The position numbers and the translations under genes were made by a program. The notes beneath the pieces are model-generated. The model had not been told where the DNA came from, searched no databases, and saw nothing but the letters and a program-made list of their open reading frames with translations. Source: Mycobacterium sp. GA-0227b (GTDB lineage: Bacteria > Actinomycetota > Actinomycetes > Mycobacteriales > Mycobacteriaceae). Taken from it: a stretch of DNA of 64,000 nt. The first letter of the stretch is position 1. Every line of letters begins with the position of its first letter. The stretch is taken from assembly GCF_001499855.1 (NCBI RefSeq), contig NZ_LQIK01000031.1, positions 248,001-312,000 of the forward strand, written 5' to 3'. Shown piece by piece: positions 8,304-17,884 of the stretch.

Positions 8304-10172
8304 ATGTGCGGAATCGTCGGCTACGTCGGGCAGCGTCCTGCCTGCGAGATCGTCGTCGACGCGCTGCGCCGGATGGAGTATCGCGGATACGACTCCTCGG
8401 GTATCGCCCTGCTCGACGGCCACGGCGGGCTCACCGTCCGTCGCCGGGCCGGGCGGCTCGCCAACCTGGAAGCGGCGCTGACCGAAACCGGCGCCGCCGG
8501 CCTGGCGGGCAGCACCGGCCTCGGGCACACCCGCTGGGCCACCCACGGCCGGCCCACCGACCGCAACGCGCACCCGCATCGTGACGCCGCAGGCAAGATC
8601 GCGGTCGTCCACAACGGCATCATCGAGAACTACGCCGCGCTGCGGGCCGAACTCGAGCAGGCCGGGGTGGAGTTCGCCAGCGACACCGACACCGAGGTCG
8701 CGGTGCACCTCGTCTCGTGGCAGTTCCGTCACGGCCCCACCGCGGGCGACTTCCCCGCGTCCGTCCTCGCGGTGCTGCGCCGGTTGGAGGGCCACTTCAC
8801 GCTGGTGTTCGCCAACGCCGACGATCCGGGCATGATCGTCGCGGCGCGCCGTTCCACCCCGCTGGTCGTCGGCGTCGGCGACGGCGAGATGTTCGTCGGG
8901 TCGGATGTCGCCGCGTTCATCGAACACACCCGCGACGCAGTGGAACTCGGCCAGGATCAGGCGGTCGTCGTCACCGCCGACGGTTACCGCATCACCGACT
9001 TCAACGGCCACGATGGGTCCGCGAGTGCTCGCACTTTTCATATCGACTGGGACATGTCGGCGGCCGAAAAGGGCGGTTACGAGTACTTCATGCTCAAGGA
9101 GATCGCCGAGCAGCCCGCGGCGGTCTCCGACACGCTGCTCGGCCATTTCGCAGGCAACCGCATCGTGCTCGACGAGCAGCGCCTGTCGGATCAGGAACTG
9201 CGCGAGATCGACAAGGTGTTCGTGGTCGCCTGCGGCACCGCCTACCATTCCGGGCTGCTGGCCAAGTACGCGATCGAGCACTGGACCCGGCTGCCGGTAG
9301 AAGCCGAGCTTGCCAGCGAATTCCGTTACCGTGACCCGGTTTTGGACCAACACACGCTCGTTGTCGCGATCTCGCAGTCCGGCGAGACCGCCGATACGCT
9401 GGAAGCGGTCCGGCACGCCAAGGAGCAGAAAGCCAAGGTGCTGGCGATCTGCAACACCAACGGCAGCCAGATACCACGCGAATGCGATGCGGTGCTCTAC
9501 ACCCGCGCCGGACCGGAGATCGGGGTGGCGTCGACGAAGACCTTCCTCGCTCAGATCGCGGCGAACTATCTTGTCGGGCTTGCGCTGGCGCAGGCGCGCG
9601 GCACCAAGTACCCCGACGAGGTGGAGCGCGAATATCGCGAACTGGAGGCCATGCCCGACCTCGTCGCCCGCGTCCTGGAGACCGTCGAACCGGTCAAGGC
9701 GTTGGCGCACCGCTTCGCGCAGTCGCAGACCGTGCTGTTCCTCGGCAGGCATGTCGGCTACCCGGTCGCGCTCGAAGGCGCCCTCAAACTCAAAGAACTG
9801 GCATACATGCACGCCGAGGGCTTCGCGGCGGGCGAACTGAAACACGGTCCGATCGCGCTGATCGAAGACGACCTCCCCGTCATCGTCGTGATGCCGTCAC
9901 CGAAGAACTCGCCGATGTTGCACGCCAAGCTGCTGTCGAACATCCGCGAGATCCAGGCCCGCGGCGCGATCACCATCGTCATCGCCGAGGAGGGGGACGA
10001 CACCGTCCGCCCGTACGCCGACCATCTGATCGAGATCCCCGCCGTCTCAACGCTTTTCCAGCCGCTGCTGTCGACGATTCCGCTGCAGGTGTTCGCCGCC
10101 GGCGTCGCGCAGGCCCGCGGTTACGACGTCGACAAGCCGCGCAACCTGGCCAAGTCCGTCACCGTCGAGTAG
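8304..10172 (+). CDS. glmS: Glutamine-fructose-6-phosphate aminotransferase (isomerizing)
   Basis: Makes glucosamine-6-phosphate from fructose-6-phosphate and glutamine, the entry step of UDP-GlcNAc synthesis. The ATG at 8304 places the catalytic Cys at residue 2 (MCGIVGYVG), as required after Met removal. The glutaminase domain (1-240) has GHTRWATHG and HNGIIENY. Two SIS sugar-isomerase domains follow (about 295-430 and 465-605), ending in the typical DKPRNLAKSVTVE. The length of 622 matches the family. TACCCT at 8290-8295 sits 8 nt upstream and could be the -10 of a leaderless promoter. No glmS ribozyme-like structure was noted in the 55-bp upstream gap. Confidence 0.98.
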   Translation: MCGIVGYVGQRPACEIVVDALRRMEYRGYDSSGIALLDGHGGLTVRRRAGRLANLEAALTETGAAGLAGSTGLGHTRWATHGRPTDRNAHPHRDAAGKIAVVHNGIIENYAALRAELEQAGVEFASDTDTEVAVHLVSWQFRHGPTAGDFPASVLAVLRRLEGHFTLVFANADDPGMIVAARRSTPLVVGVGDGEMFVGSDVAAFIEHTRDAVELGQDQAVVVTADGYRITDFNGHDGSASARTFHIDWDMSAAEKGGYEYFMLKEIAEQPAAVSDTLLGHFAGNRIVLDEQRLSDQELREIDKVFVVACGTAYHSGLLAKYAIEHWTRLPVEAELASEFRYRDPVLDQHTLVVAISQSGETADTLEAVRHAKEQKAKVLAICNTNGSQIPRECDAVLYTRAGPEIGVASTKTFLAQIAANYLVGLALAQARGTKYPDEVEREYRELEAMPDLVARVLETVEPVKALAHRFAQSQTVLFLGRHVGYPVALEGALKLKELAYMHAEGFAAGELKHGPIALIEDDLPVIVVMPSPKNSPMLHAKLLSNIREIQARGAITIVIAEEGDDTVRPYADHLIEIPAVSTLFQPLLSTIPLQVFAAGVAQARGYDVDKPRNLAKSVTVE

Positions 10173-11065
10173 TGCCGAGCCGGGTCGGAGGCTTCAAGAG
10201 CGGCCAGGCTCGCGCCCACTTCCTCGACGTCTACCGGGCGGCGATGGCCGAGCTGCCGACCGTCAGCGAATCACAGGATGTGTCAACCTCGTTCGGTGCC
10301 GTCCGGGTGTATCGGTTCGGCGAACCTGCGGAGCGGACGCCGGTCGTGTTGCTACCCGGGCGCAATGCGTCCACCCCGATGTGGCGGGGCAACATCGCCC
10401 ACCTGCTGCAGCACCGGACCGTCTTCGGCATCGACCTGCTCGGCGAGGCGGGGTTGTCCGTGCAGGACGAGCCGATCACCGGCCCCGACGATGAGGCGCA
10501 GTGGCTGGACGAAACAGTCGCGGGAATCGGACTGCACCGGGTGCACCTGATGGGGGTGTCGATCGGCGGATGGAGGGCGACCAATTACGCCGTCCGACGC
10601 CCGGGCCGAGCCGCCTCACTGGTGCTGCTCGATCCGGTGTTCACGTTCACCCCGATCGCCATCAAGGCGGTGCTGGCCTCGCCCGCGTTGTTCCTTCCCG
10701 GCGTTCCCGCGGCCCTGCGCAGACGTGTGCTCAGCTGGATCTCCGGTGGCGCCGACATCGACGAGGCGGCCAGTGAGGCGGCACTGATCTCGGCCGGTTC
10801 AAGCGATTACACAGTGCGCAAGGCGATGCCCGCGATGATCACCGATGAGCAGTTGCGCTCGTTGGACATCCCGGTGCTGGCTTTGATCGGCGGTCGCAGC
10901 GTGATGCACGACGCGGAGCGGGCGGCGGAGCGGGCGCGAAGGCTGCTGGCCCGCGGGCAGGTCGAACTGTGGCGCGACGCCTCGCACGCGATCAACGGCG
11001 AGTACGCGGCCGAGATCGCCGAACGGGCAGCGGATTTCTGGAAGCAGGCCGATCGCCGAAACTGA
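10172..11065 (+). CDS. Alpha/beta hydrolase
   Basis: 297 residues. The GTG at 10172 overlaps the glmS stop codon by one base (TAGTG), implying translational coupling to glmS. The fold is clear: PVVLLPGRNAST (oxyanion region), the nucleophile elbow GVSIGG (about residues 127-132) with serine present, LLDPVF, the acid-loop region VLALIGGRSVMHD, and a C-terminal DASHAINGEY supplying the histidine. The substrate cannot be told; the class includes esterases and C-C hydrolases. No counterpart at this spot in M. tuberculosis comes to mind. Confidence 0.85.
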   Translation: MPSRVGGFKSGQARAHFLDVYRAAMAELPTVSESQDVSTSFGAVRVYRFGEPAERTPVVLLPGRNASTPMWRGNIAHLLQHRTVFGIDLLGEAGLSVQDEPITGPDDEAQWLDETVAGIGLHRVHLMGVSIGGWRATNYAVRRPGRAASLVLLDPVFTFTPIAIKAVLASPALFLPGVPAALRRRVLSWISGGADIDEAASEAALISAGSSDYTVRKAMPAMITDEQLRSLDIPVLALIGGRSVMHDAERAAERARRLLARGQVELWRDASHAINGEYAAEIAERAADFWKQADRRN

Positions 11066-11187
11066 GCATATGAGCGCGAATCTGTAGGAATTTCGACAAT
11101 AAGTTCAGTTTCGGCGGTCGGGCGGCGCCCCATCGCGCGGCGCGAATGCCTGACGGTCGGGCGCCGCGCACACTAACGTGGGCGACG

Positions 11188-12609
11188 ATGCGGCACTATT
11201 ACACCGCCGACCAGATCCGCGAGGCTGAAGCGCCGCTCCTGGCGTCCCTGCCCGACGGTGCCCTGATGCGCCGCGCCGCCTACGGTCTCGCCGTCGCGAT
11301 CGCCCGCGAACTCATGCTGCGCACCGGCGGGATTTCGGGTCGCCGCGTCTGCGCGGTCGTCGGTTCCGGCGACAACGGCGGCGACGCGCTGTGGGCGGCG
11401 ACGTTCCTGCGCCGTCGCGGCGCCGCGGCCGACGCAATCTTGCTCAATCCCGACCGCACTCACCGCACGGCGCTCGCAGCGTTCACCGGCGCACGCGGAC
11501 GGATCGTCGAAACGGTCCCCGCAGAGACAGACCTGGTGATCGACGGCGTGGTCGGAATCTCGGGCACCGGGTCACTGCGGCCGAACGCGGCCGAGGTGTT
11601 CACCGCCGTCGAGGAAGCCGCCATTCCCGTGGTCGCCGTCGACATTCCCAGCGGCGTGGACGTGCAGACCGGGGTGGCCGACGGGCCGCATGTGCGGGCC
11701 ACGGTGACCGTGACTTTCGGTGGCCTCAAACCCGTTCACGCACTGGGCGACTGCGGCCGCGTCGAGTTGGTCGACATCGGGCTGGATCTGCCGTTGTCCG
11801 ACACGATGTCGTTCGACGCCGCCGATGTGGCCGCCCGTTGGCCGGTGCCGGGCCCGACGGACGACAAGTACACCCAGGGGGTCACCGGCGTCCTCGCGGG
11901 GTCCGCCATCTACCCGGGCGCCGCGGTCCTGTGCACCGGGGCGGCGGTCGCTGCGACGTCGGGCATGGTGCGTTACGCGGGAAGTGCTGGGCAGCAGGTT
12001 CTTTCGCAGTGGCCGGAGGTGATTGCCGCGCCGAGCGCCAGCGCTTCGGGCCGCGTGCAGGCGTGGGCGGTCGGACCCGGTCTGGGCACCGATGACACCG
12101 GTGCGGCGGCGCTGTGGTTCGCCTTGGACAGCGGCCTGCCGGTCGTCGTCGACGCCGACGGCCTGACTATCCTGGCTGCGCATCCCGACCTCGTCAACGG
12201 TCGCGCGGCGCCCACGGTGCTGACCCCGCACGCCGGTGAGTTCGCGCGGCTGGCCGGTTCGGCTCCCGGCGACGACCGCGTCGGAGCCACCCGCAAGCTG
12301 GCCGACCGGCTCGGTGTGACCGTGCTGCTGAAGGGCAACGTGACTGTCATCGCCGAGCCCGGCGGACCGGTGTACCTCAACCCCGCGGGCGAATCATGGG
12401 CCGCCACAGCCGGATCCGGCGACGTGCTGACGGGCATCATCGGCGCGCTATTGGCCGCGGGCCTGCCCGCCGGCGAGGCCGCCGCCGCCGCGGCATTCGT
12501 CCACGCCCGTGCCGCAAACCTGGCCGCTTCCGATCCGGGACCGCATCCCGCCCCGACTTCTGCGTCGCGGATTCTCGCGCACGTCCGAAGTGCCCTAGCC
12601 AGTCTGTAA
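11188..12609 (+). CDS. nnr: Bifunctional NAD(P)H-hydrate repair enzyme (epimerase/dehydratase)
   Basis: Repairs hydrated NADH and NADPH. The N-terminal YjeF-type epimerase domain (about 1-205) shows the GSGDNGGD motif and VAVDIPSGVD. The C-terminal ribokinase-like ADP-dependent dehydratase domain (about 215-473) shows GPGLG, VDADGL, LTPHAGEF, LLKGNVT and the signature TAGSGDVLTG. The length of 473 equals the usual two-domain form and the gene is the Rv3433c equivalent. The ATG at 11188 is chosen because TAACGT (11174-11179) lies 8 nt upstream as a leaderless -10. gadB follows 13 bp later, so the two are probably one transcript. Confidence 0.95.
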   Translation: MRHYYTADQIREAEAPLLASLPDGALMRRAAYGLAVAIARELMLRTGGISGRRVCAVVGSGDNGGDALWAATFLRRRGAAADAILLNPDRTHRTALAAFTGARGRIVETVPAETDLVIDGVVGISGTGSLRPNAAEVFTAVEEAAIPVVAVDIPSGVDVQTGVADGPHVRATVTVTFGGLKPVHALGDCGRVELVDIGLDLPLSDTMSFDAADVAARWPVPGPTDDKYTQGVTGVLAGSAIYPGAAVLCTGAAVAATSGMVRYAGSAGQQVLSQWPEVIAAPSASASGRVQAWAVGPGLGTDDTGAAALWFALDSGLPVVVDADGLTILAAHPDLVNGRAAPTVLTPHAGEFARLAGSAPGDDRVGATRKLADRLGVTVLLKGNVTVIAEPGGPVYLNPAGESWAATAGSGDVLTGIIGALLAAGLPAGEAAAAAAFVHARAANLAASDPGPHPAPTSASRILAHVRSALASL

Positions 12610-12622
12610 CGAGAGGAACCAC

Positions 12623-14005
12623 ATGTCGCCCACGCGCAGCCACGCGCCGCAGGTCGCCCCCGCCTACACCGGACGGCTGGCGATGGCGCCCGTGCCGTCG
12701 CTACGGCTGCCCGACGATGCGATGGATCCCGATGCCGCGTACCGCTTCATCCACGACGAGCTCATGCTCGACGGCAGCTCGCGGCTGAATCTGGCGACGT
12801 TCGTCACGACATGGATGGACCCGCAGGCCGAAAAGCTGATGGCCGAGACCTTCGACAAGAACATGATCGACAAAGACGAGTACCCGGCGACCGCGGCGAT
12901 CGAGCAGCGCTGCGTGTGCATGGTGGCCGACCTGTTCCACGCCGAGGGCCTGCGCGACGACGACCCGTCGAGCGCGGTCGGGGTGTCGACGATCGGTTCC
13001 AGCGAGGCGGTGATGCTGGCCGGCCTCGCGATGAAGTGGCGTTGGCGCGAACGCGTCGGGAAAGACTGGAAGGGTCGCACGCCGAACCTGGTGATGGGCG
13101 CCAACGTTCAGGTGGTCTGGGAGAAGTTCTGTCGCTACTTCGACGTCGAACCGCGATATCTGCCGATGGCGGAGGACCGTTACGTCATCACGCCCGAGCA
13201 GGTGCTGGAGAACATCGACGAGGACACCATCGGGGTGGTGGCCATCCTGGGCACCACGTACACCGGTGAACTCGAGCCGATCGCCGAGATCTGCTCGGCG
13301 CTCGACGACCTCGCCGCGGGCGGCGGGCTCGATGTTCCGGTCCACGTGGACGCGGCCAGCGGCGGTTTCGTGGTGCCGTTCCTGCATCCCGACCTGGAAT
13401 GGGACTTCCGGCTGCCGCGGGTGGTGTCGATCAACGTCAGCGGCCACAAGTACGGCCTGACCTATCCGGGCATCGGGTTTGTGGTGTGGCGCAATTCGGA
13501 GTGCCTGCCCGAGGGCCTGGTCTTCCACGTCAACTACCTCGGCGGCGACATGCCGACCTTCACGCTGAACTTCTCGCGGCCCGGCAACCAGGTGGTCGGC
13601 CAGTACTACAACTTCCTGCGTCTGGGCCGGGGCGGGTATTCGCAAGTGATGCAGTGTCTTTCGCAGACGGCACGGTGGCTGGGCGACCAGCTCCGCGATA
13701 GCAAGCACTTCGAGGTCGTCGCCGACGGGTCCGCGATCCCGGTGGTCAGCTTCAAACTGGCCGGCGACTTCGGCTACACCGAGTTCGACGTGTCCCAGGC
13801 GTTGCGCTCCTACGGCTGGCAGGTGCCCGCCTACACGATGCCGGAAGGCGCCGCGGACGTCACGATGCTGCGCATCGTGGTGCGGGAGGGTTTGTCCGCA
13901 GACCTGGCCCGGGCGCTGTACGACGATCTGGCCACGGTGCTGGCCCACCTCGACGAGCTCAAGCCGCAGGGCCACTTCGACCGCGAGCAGCCGTTCGCGC
14001 ACTGA
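12623..14005 (+). CDS. gadB: Glutamate decarboxylase
   Basis: PLP-dependent decarboxylase converting glutamate to GABA with proton consumption, used in acid tolerance. The PLP lysine sits in SGHKYGL (Lys about 276), preceded by HVDAASGGFVVPF (cofactor Asp). The N-terminal FVTTWMDPQAEKLM and EYPATAAIEQRCVCM stretches are typical of GadB. The length of 460 fits. GAGAGGA precedes the ATG. It corresponds to Rv3432c and follows nnr closely. Confidence 0.95.
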   Translation: MSPTRSHAPQVAPAYTGRLAMAPVPSLRLPDDAMDPDAAYRFIHDELMLDGSSRLNLATFVTTWMDPQAEKLMAETFDKNMIDKDEYPATAAIEQRCVCMVADLFHAEGLRDDDPSSAVGVSTIGSSEAVMLAGLAMKWRWRERVGKDWKGRTPNLVMGANVQVVWEKFCRYFDVEPRYLPMAEDRYVITPEQVLENIDEDTIGVVAILGTTYTGELEPIAEICSALDDLAAGGGLDVPVHVDAASGGFVVPFLHPDLEWDFRLPRVVSINVSGHKYGLTYPGIGFVVWRNSECLPEGLVFHVNYLGGDMPTFTLNFSRPGNQVVGQYYNFLRLGRGGYSQVMQCLSQTARWLGDQLRDSKHFEVVADGSAIPVVSFKLAGDFGYTEFDVSQALRSYGWQVPAYTMPEGAADVTMLRIVVREGLSADLARALYDDLATVLAHLDELKPQGHFDREQPFAH

Positions 14006-14106
14006 AGCGCGCGTCGACCGTCGACTTGAGCGCGAAAATCGGCGAAGAATCGAACACAAGTTCACCTTCGACGGCCTGAGCGGACGGTCTGGGACAATTG
14101 GGCCAG

Positions 14107-15270
14107 ATGGATACCTTGCAGGCATATTCGACCGCGACCGCGGCCCCGCAGGCGGTCGTCGACCTCGATGCGATCGCCCACAACGTGCGGCTGCTGCGCG
14201 AACGCGCGGGCACGGCGCAGGTGCTCGTCGTCGTCAAAGCCGACGGCTACGGCCACGGCGCCACCCAAGTGGGTCGGGCGGCCCTGGCCGCAGGCGCCGC
14301 CGAACTCGGGGTGGCGACGGTCGCCGAGGCGTTGGCGCTGCGACGCGACGGCATCACCGCTCCGGTGCTGGCCTGGCTGCACCCGCCCGGCACCGACTTC
14401 GCGCCCGCGGTAGCCGTCGACGTGCAGATCGCCGTGTCGTCGGTGCGCCAGCTCTGCGAACTGCTCGACGCGGTCACCCGGACCGGACGCAGCGCCTCGG
14501 TCACCGTCAAAGCCGACACCGGGCTGAGCCGCAACGGCGTCGGCCCGGCCGACTATCCGGCGATGATCAGCGCCGTGAAGCGTGCGCAGGCCGACGGCGC
14601 GCTCAGGGTCCGCGGACTGATGTCGCACCTCGTACACGGCGACAATCCCGACGATCCGCTCAATAGCCAACAGGCGCAACGACTCATCGAGATGCGAAGC
14701 TTTGCGGCCGAACAGGGCGTGCACTTCGAGATCGTGCACCTGAGCAACAGCCCGGCGGCGATGACACGGCCCGACCTGGCCTTCGATCTTGTGCGCACCG
14801 GCATCGCGGTGTACGGCCAGACCCCGATACCCGAACGCGGCGACATGGGGCTGCGCCCGGCGATGACGCTGAAATGCCCGGTGGCGCTGGTGCGGTCGCT
14901 GCGGGCCGGGGACGGTGTGTCCTACGGGCACACCTGGGTCGCCGACCGCGACACCACGGTGGCGCTGTTGCCGGTCGGGTACGCCGACGGTGTCTTCCGC
15001 AATTTGAGCAACCGCATCGACGTGCTGATCAACGGCCGGCTGCGCCGCGGTGTCGGGCGAATCTGCATGGATCAGTTCGTCGTCGACCTCGGATCCGATG
15101 GCGACGTCGTCGAAGGTGACGACGCGATCCTGTTCGGGCCGGGCACCCAGGGTGAGTCAACCGCGCAGGACTGGGCGGACCTGCTCGGCACCATCAACTA
15201 CGAAGTGGTGACCAGCCCGCGCGGTCGTTTCGTGCGGACCTACACCGGGTCGACGGGCGAAACACGTTGA
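14107..15270 (+). CDS. alr: Alanine racemase
   Basis: PLP enzyme interconverting L- and D-alanine, which supplies D-Ala for peptidoglycan. The PLP lysine is in VVVKADGYGHG (Lys44). The catalytic tyrosine is in SYGHTW (about residue 273). The C-terminal VGRICMDQFVVDL and NYEVVTS segments complete the family pattern. The ATG at 14107 is favoured; a TTG 9 bp upstream would add three residues. The stop codon overlaps the next gene (TTGA), so this begins an operon of alr, hydrolase, tsaE, tsaB, rimI and tsaD, all overlapping. Confidence 0.97.
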   Translation: MDTLQAYSTATAAPQAVVDLDAIAHNVRLLRERAGTAQVLVVVKADGYGHGATQVGRAALAAGAAELGVATVAEALALRRDGITAPVLAWLHPPGTDFAPAVAVDVQIAVSSVRQLCELLDAVTRTGRSASVTVKADTGLSRNGVGPADYPAMISAVKRAQADGALRVRGLMSHLVHGDNPDDPLNSQQAQRLIEMRSFAAEQGVHFEIVHLSNSPAAMTRPDLAFDLVRTGIAVYGQTPIPERGDMGLRPAMTLKCPVALVRSLRAGDGVSYGHTWVADRDTTVALLPVGYADGVFRNLSNRIDVLINGRLRRGVGRICMDQFVVDLGSDGDVVEGDDAILFGPGTQGESTAQDWADLLGTINYEVVTSPRGRFVRTYTGSTGETR

Positions 15271-16388
15271 GTGAACTCGGTTTCCCCCGGCCACGCGGCC
15301 GCAACTCGAACACGCGCTGGCTCGCGGGCGCGGCTGGACTGACCGCCGTCGGCAGCGCCGCCGGGATGTCTGTCGCCCGTTCGCTGCGGCGCCGCGTCAC
15401 CGCCGACGACCAGTACCGCGACGAGGATTTCGAGCTTCTCGACGCCGACCGTAGCTCCGTCGTCACCACCCCGGACGGGGTGTCGCTGGCCGTCCGCGAG
15501 GTCGGCCCCGAAGACGCACCGTTGACGGTGCTGTTCGCACACGGATTCTGTCTGCGAATGGGCGCCTTCTACTTTCAGCGCGTCAGGTTGACCGAGCAGT
15601 GGGGCACCCAGGTCCGGATGGTGTTCTACGACCAGCGTGGTCACGGTCAGTCGGACGAGGCGCCACCCGAGACGTACACGGTGACACAGCTCGGGCAGGA
15701 CCTGGAGGCGGTGTTGGCGGTGGTAGCCCCGCGCGGTCCGGTGGTGCTGGTCGGTCACTCGATGGGCGGGATGACCGTACTGTCGCACGCACGGCAGTTC
15801 CCGCACCGGTATCCGACCCGGGTTGTCGGTGCCGCGCTCATCGCCTCTGCCGCCGAGGGTGTTTCGCGGTCCCCGCTCGGCGAGATCCTGAAGAACCCGG
15901 CGCTGGAGGCGGCCCGATTCGCGGTGCGCTACGCGCCGAAGACGGTGCACCGAACGCGCGGCGCCGCGAAGTCGGTGATCGCCCCGGTTCTGCGGGCCGC
16001 GTCCTATGGTGACGAAGAGATCAGCCCGAGCGTCGTGGCGTTCTCCGAACGGATGATGCACGGCACCCCGATCGCGACCCTCGTCGAGTTCCTGCACGCC
16101 CTCGAAGTGCACGACGAGAGCGAGGGTTTGGCGACATTGCGCAAGGTACCGACGCTGATCGCGTGCGGGGATCGCGACCTGCTCACACCGATGGAGTACT
16201 CGCAGGCCATGGCAGCCGCACTGCCGAAGGCCCAGCTGGTGATCGTCGGCGGCGCAGGCCATCTCGTCCAGCTCGAGCAGCCCGAGGCCATCAACGACGC
16301 ACTCGTGCGGCTCGTCGAACGCTCGACACCGTCCAAGCTCGTCGCGCTCACCCGCCGGGTACGCGAAAAGGTCCGCAACCATGGCTGA
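15267..16388 (+). CDS. Alpha/beta hydrolase with N-terminal hydrophobic segment
   Basis: 373 residues. The TTG at 15267 overlaps the alr stop (TTGA). Residues about 18-33 are hydrophobic (WLAGAAGLTAVGSAAGM), perhaps a membrane anchor. The catalytic elements are GHSMGG (Ser about 157), CGDRD (acid) and GAGHLVQLEQPE (histidine). HGFCLRMGAFYFQR and YDQRGHGQSD are oxyanion and cap features of the family. In other mycobacteria a similar hydrolase stands between alr and tsaE. The substrate is unknown. Confidence 0.88.
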   Translation: MSELGFPRPRGRNSNTRWLAGAAGLTAVGSAAGMSVARSLRRRVTADDQYRDEDFELLDADRSSVVTTPDGVSLAVREVGPEDAPLTVLFAHGFCLRMGAFYFQRVRLTEQWGTQVRMVFYDQRGHGQSDEAPPETYTVTQLGQDLEAVLAVVAPRGPVVLVGHSMGGMTVLSHARQFPHRYPTRVVGAALIASAAEGVSRSPLGEILKNPALEAARFAVRYAPKTVHRTRGAAKSVIAPVLRAASYGDEEISPSVVAFSERMMHGTPIATLVEFLHALEVHDESEGLATLRKVPTLIACGDRDLLTPMEYSQAMAAALPKAQLVIVGGAGHLVQLEQPEAINDALVRLVERSTPSKLVALTRRVREKVRNHG

Positions 16389-16848
16389 GCGCGCCTCGGG
16401 CACAGCTGAACTCCCCACCGCCGACGACACCGTCGCGCTCGGGGCGCAACTCGGGCAGCAGCTGCGCGCGGGCGATGTCGTCGTGTTGTCCGGGCCGCTG
16501 GGAGCGGGAAAAACCGTGTTGGCCAAGGGCATCGCGCAGGCGATGGATGTGGACGGACCGGTGATCTCACCGACGTTCGTGCTGGCTCGGGTACACCGTG
16601 CCCGCCGCCCGGCCGCGCCGGCCATGATCCACGTCGACCTGTACCGGCTCCTGGACCACGGTTCGGTAGATCTGCTTGCCGAACTCGACTCGCTGGATCT
16701 CGACACGGATCTCGACGACGCGGTGGTCGTCGTGGAATGGGGCGAGGGACTGGCCGAACGGCTCTCCGACAGCCATCTCGACATCCGGCTGGAGCGGGCT
16801 CGCGACACCGAGGTCCGCACCGCGATCTGGACGTGGAGCAGCCCGTGA
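16381..16848 (+). CDS. tsaE: tRNA t6A biosynthesis ATPase TsaE
   Basis: ATPase that drives t6A37 tRNA modification with TsaB and TsaD, both encoded just downstream. Walker A reads SGPLGAGKT (about residues 37-45), followed by ISPTFVLARVH and HVDLYRL, both characteristic of TsaE. The acidic stretch DLDDAVVVVEWGEGL is also typical. The gene overlaps the preceding hydrolase by 8 bp and tsaB by 4 bp. Confidence 0.95.
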   Translation: MAERASGTAELPTADDTVALGAQLGQQLRAGDVVVLSGPLGAGKTVLAKGIAQAMDVDGPVISPTFVLARVHRARRPAAPAMIHVDLYRLLDHGSVDLLAELDSLDLDTDLDDAVVVVEWGEGLAERLSDSHLDIRLERARDTEVRTAIWTWSSP

Positions 16849-17435
16849 CGCTCATCCTGGCCATCGACACTGCGACGCCGGCGGTCACCGCGGGTGTCGT
16901 CCGCCTGGATGGGCTCGAGGTGTTGGCCGAGCGGGTGACCGTCGACTCCAGGGCGCACGCCGAACAGCTCACGCCCAACGTGGTCGCCGCGCTCGCCGAC
17001 GCCCAGGTGACCGTCGCCGACCTCGGCGCCGTCGTCGTCGGCTGCGGGCCCGGGCCGTTCACCGGTCTGCGCGTCGGGATGGCCAGCGCCGCCGCCTTCG
17101 GGCACGCCCTCGGCGTACCGGTGCACGGCGTGTGCAGCCTCGACGCGATCGGCATTGAAAGCAGAGGCGACGGCTCGGACGTTCTTGTCGTGACCGACGC
17201 GCGCCGCCGAGAGGTGTACTGGGCGCGTTACCGCGACGGGGTCCGCGTCGACGGGCCGGCGGTGAACGCGCCGGCAGACGTGCCCGGGGCCGCGGAGGTG
17301 CTCGCGCGACCGCCGGTCTATCCGACCGTCGCGGGGCTGGTGCGTGCGGTCACGGACTGGACGACCGAGCCGGCGCCCCTGGTGCCGCTGTATCTGCGCC
17401 GCCCCGACGCCAAACCGTCGGTCGTCGGCCGATGA
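16845..17435 (+). CDS. tsaB: tRNA t6A biosynthesis protein TsaB
   Basis: Non-catalytic partner of TsaD in threonylcarbamoyl-AMP transfer to tRNA A37. The GTG at 16845 overlaps the tsaE stop (GTGA). The N-terminus MTLILAIDTATPAVTAGVV is the ASKHA-fold start, and GCGPGPFTGLRVGMASA is the signature segment. The length of 196 is slightly short but usual in actinobacteria. Confidence 0.94.
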   Translation: MTLILAIDTATPAVTAGVVRLDGLEVLAERVTVDSRAHAEQLTPNVVAALADAQVTVADLGAVVVGCGPGPFTGLRVGMASAAAFGHALGVPVHGVCSLDAIGIESRGDGSDVLVVTDARRREVYWARYRDGVRVDGPAVNAPADVPGAAEVLARPPVYPTVAGLVRAVTDWTTEPAPLVPLYLRRPDAKPSVVGR

Positions 17436-17884
17436 ACATCGAGTACGGCCCGCTCAAGCCATCCGACGCCGGCCGGTGCGCCGAGTTGGAGGCGCAGCTG
17501 TTCGACGGTGACGACCCGTGGCCGACGCGCGCATTCCTCGCCGAACTCGCCGCCAAGCACATCCGCTACGTCGCCGCACGCGACGAGGACAAGCTCGTCG
17601 GATACGCGGGAATCGCGCGGCTGGGACGAAAGCAGCCCTACGAGTACGAGATTCACACAATCGGCGTCGACCCCGCCTATCAGGGGCAGGGTATCGGCCG
17701 CCGGATGCTCGCCGAACTACTCGAGCACGCGGCAGGCGGCGCGGTATTTCTGGAGGTCCGCACGGACAACGAAGCGGCGATCAAGCTCTACGAAAGCGTC
17801 GGCTTCGTCAACATCGGGATACGCAAGCGCTACTATCGCGCCAGCGGCGCGGACGCCTATACGATGAGGCGCGATTCGACATGA
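17432..17884 (+). CDS. rimI: Ribosomal protein S18 alanine N-acetyltransferase RimI
   Basis: GNAT acetyltransferase of 150 residues. Motif A is YEIHTIGVDPAYQGQGIGRRML (acetyl-CoA pyrophosphate loop QGQGIGRR), and motif B includes FLEVRTDNEAAIKLYESVGF. It overlaps tsaB and tsaD by 4 bp each (ATGA). The same gene order occurs in M. tuberculosis. In vivo it may acetylate N-termini beyond S18. Confidence 0.93.
   Translation: MNIEYGPLKPSDAGRCAELEAQLFDGDDPWPTRAFLAELAAKHIRYVAARDEDKLVGYAGIARLGRKQPYEYEIHTIGVDPAYQGQGIGRRMLAELLEHAAGGAVFLEVRTDNEAAIKLYESVGFVNIGIRKRYYRASGADAYTMRRDST

Noticed and set aside
8289..9845. A 518-codon minus-strand frame opposite glmS.
   Set aside because: glmS is unambiguous on the plus strand; the opposite frame shows no family features.
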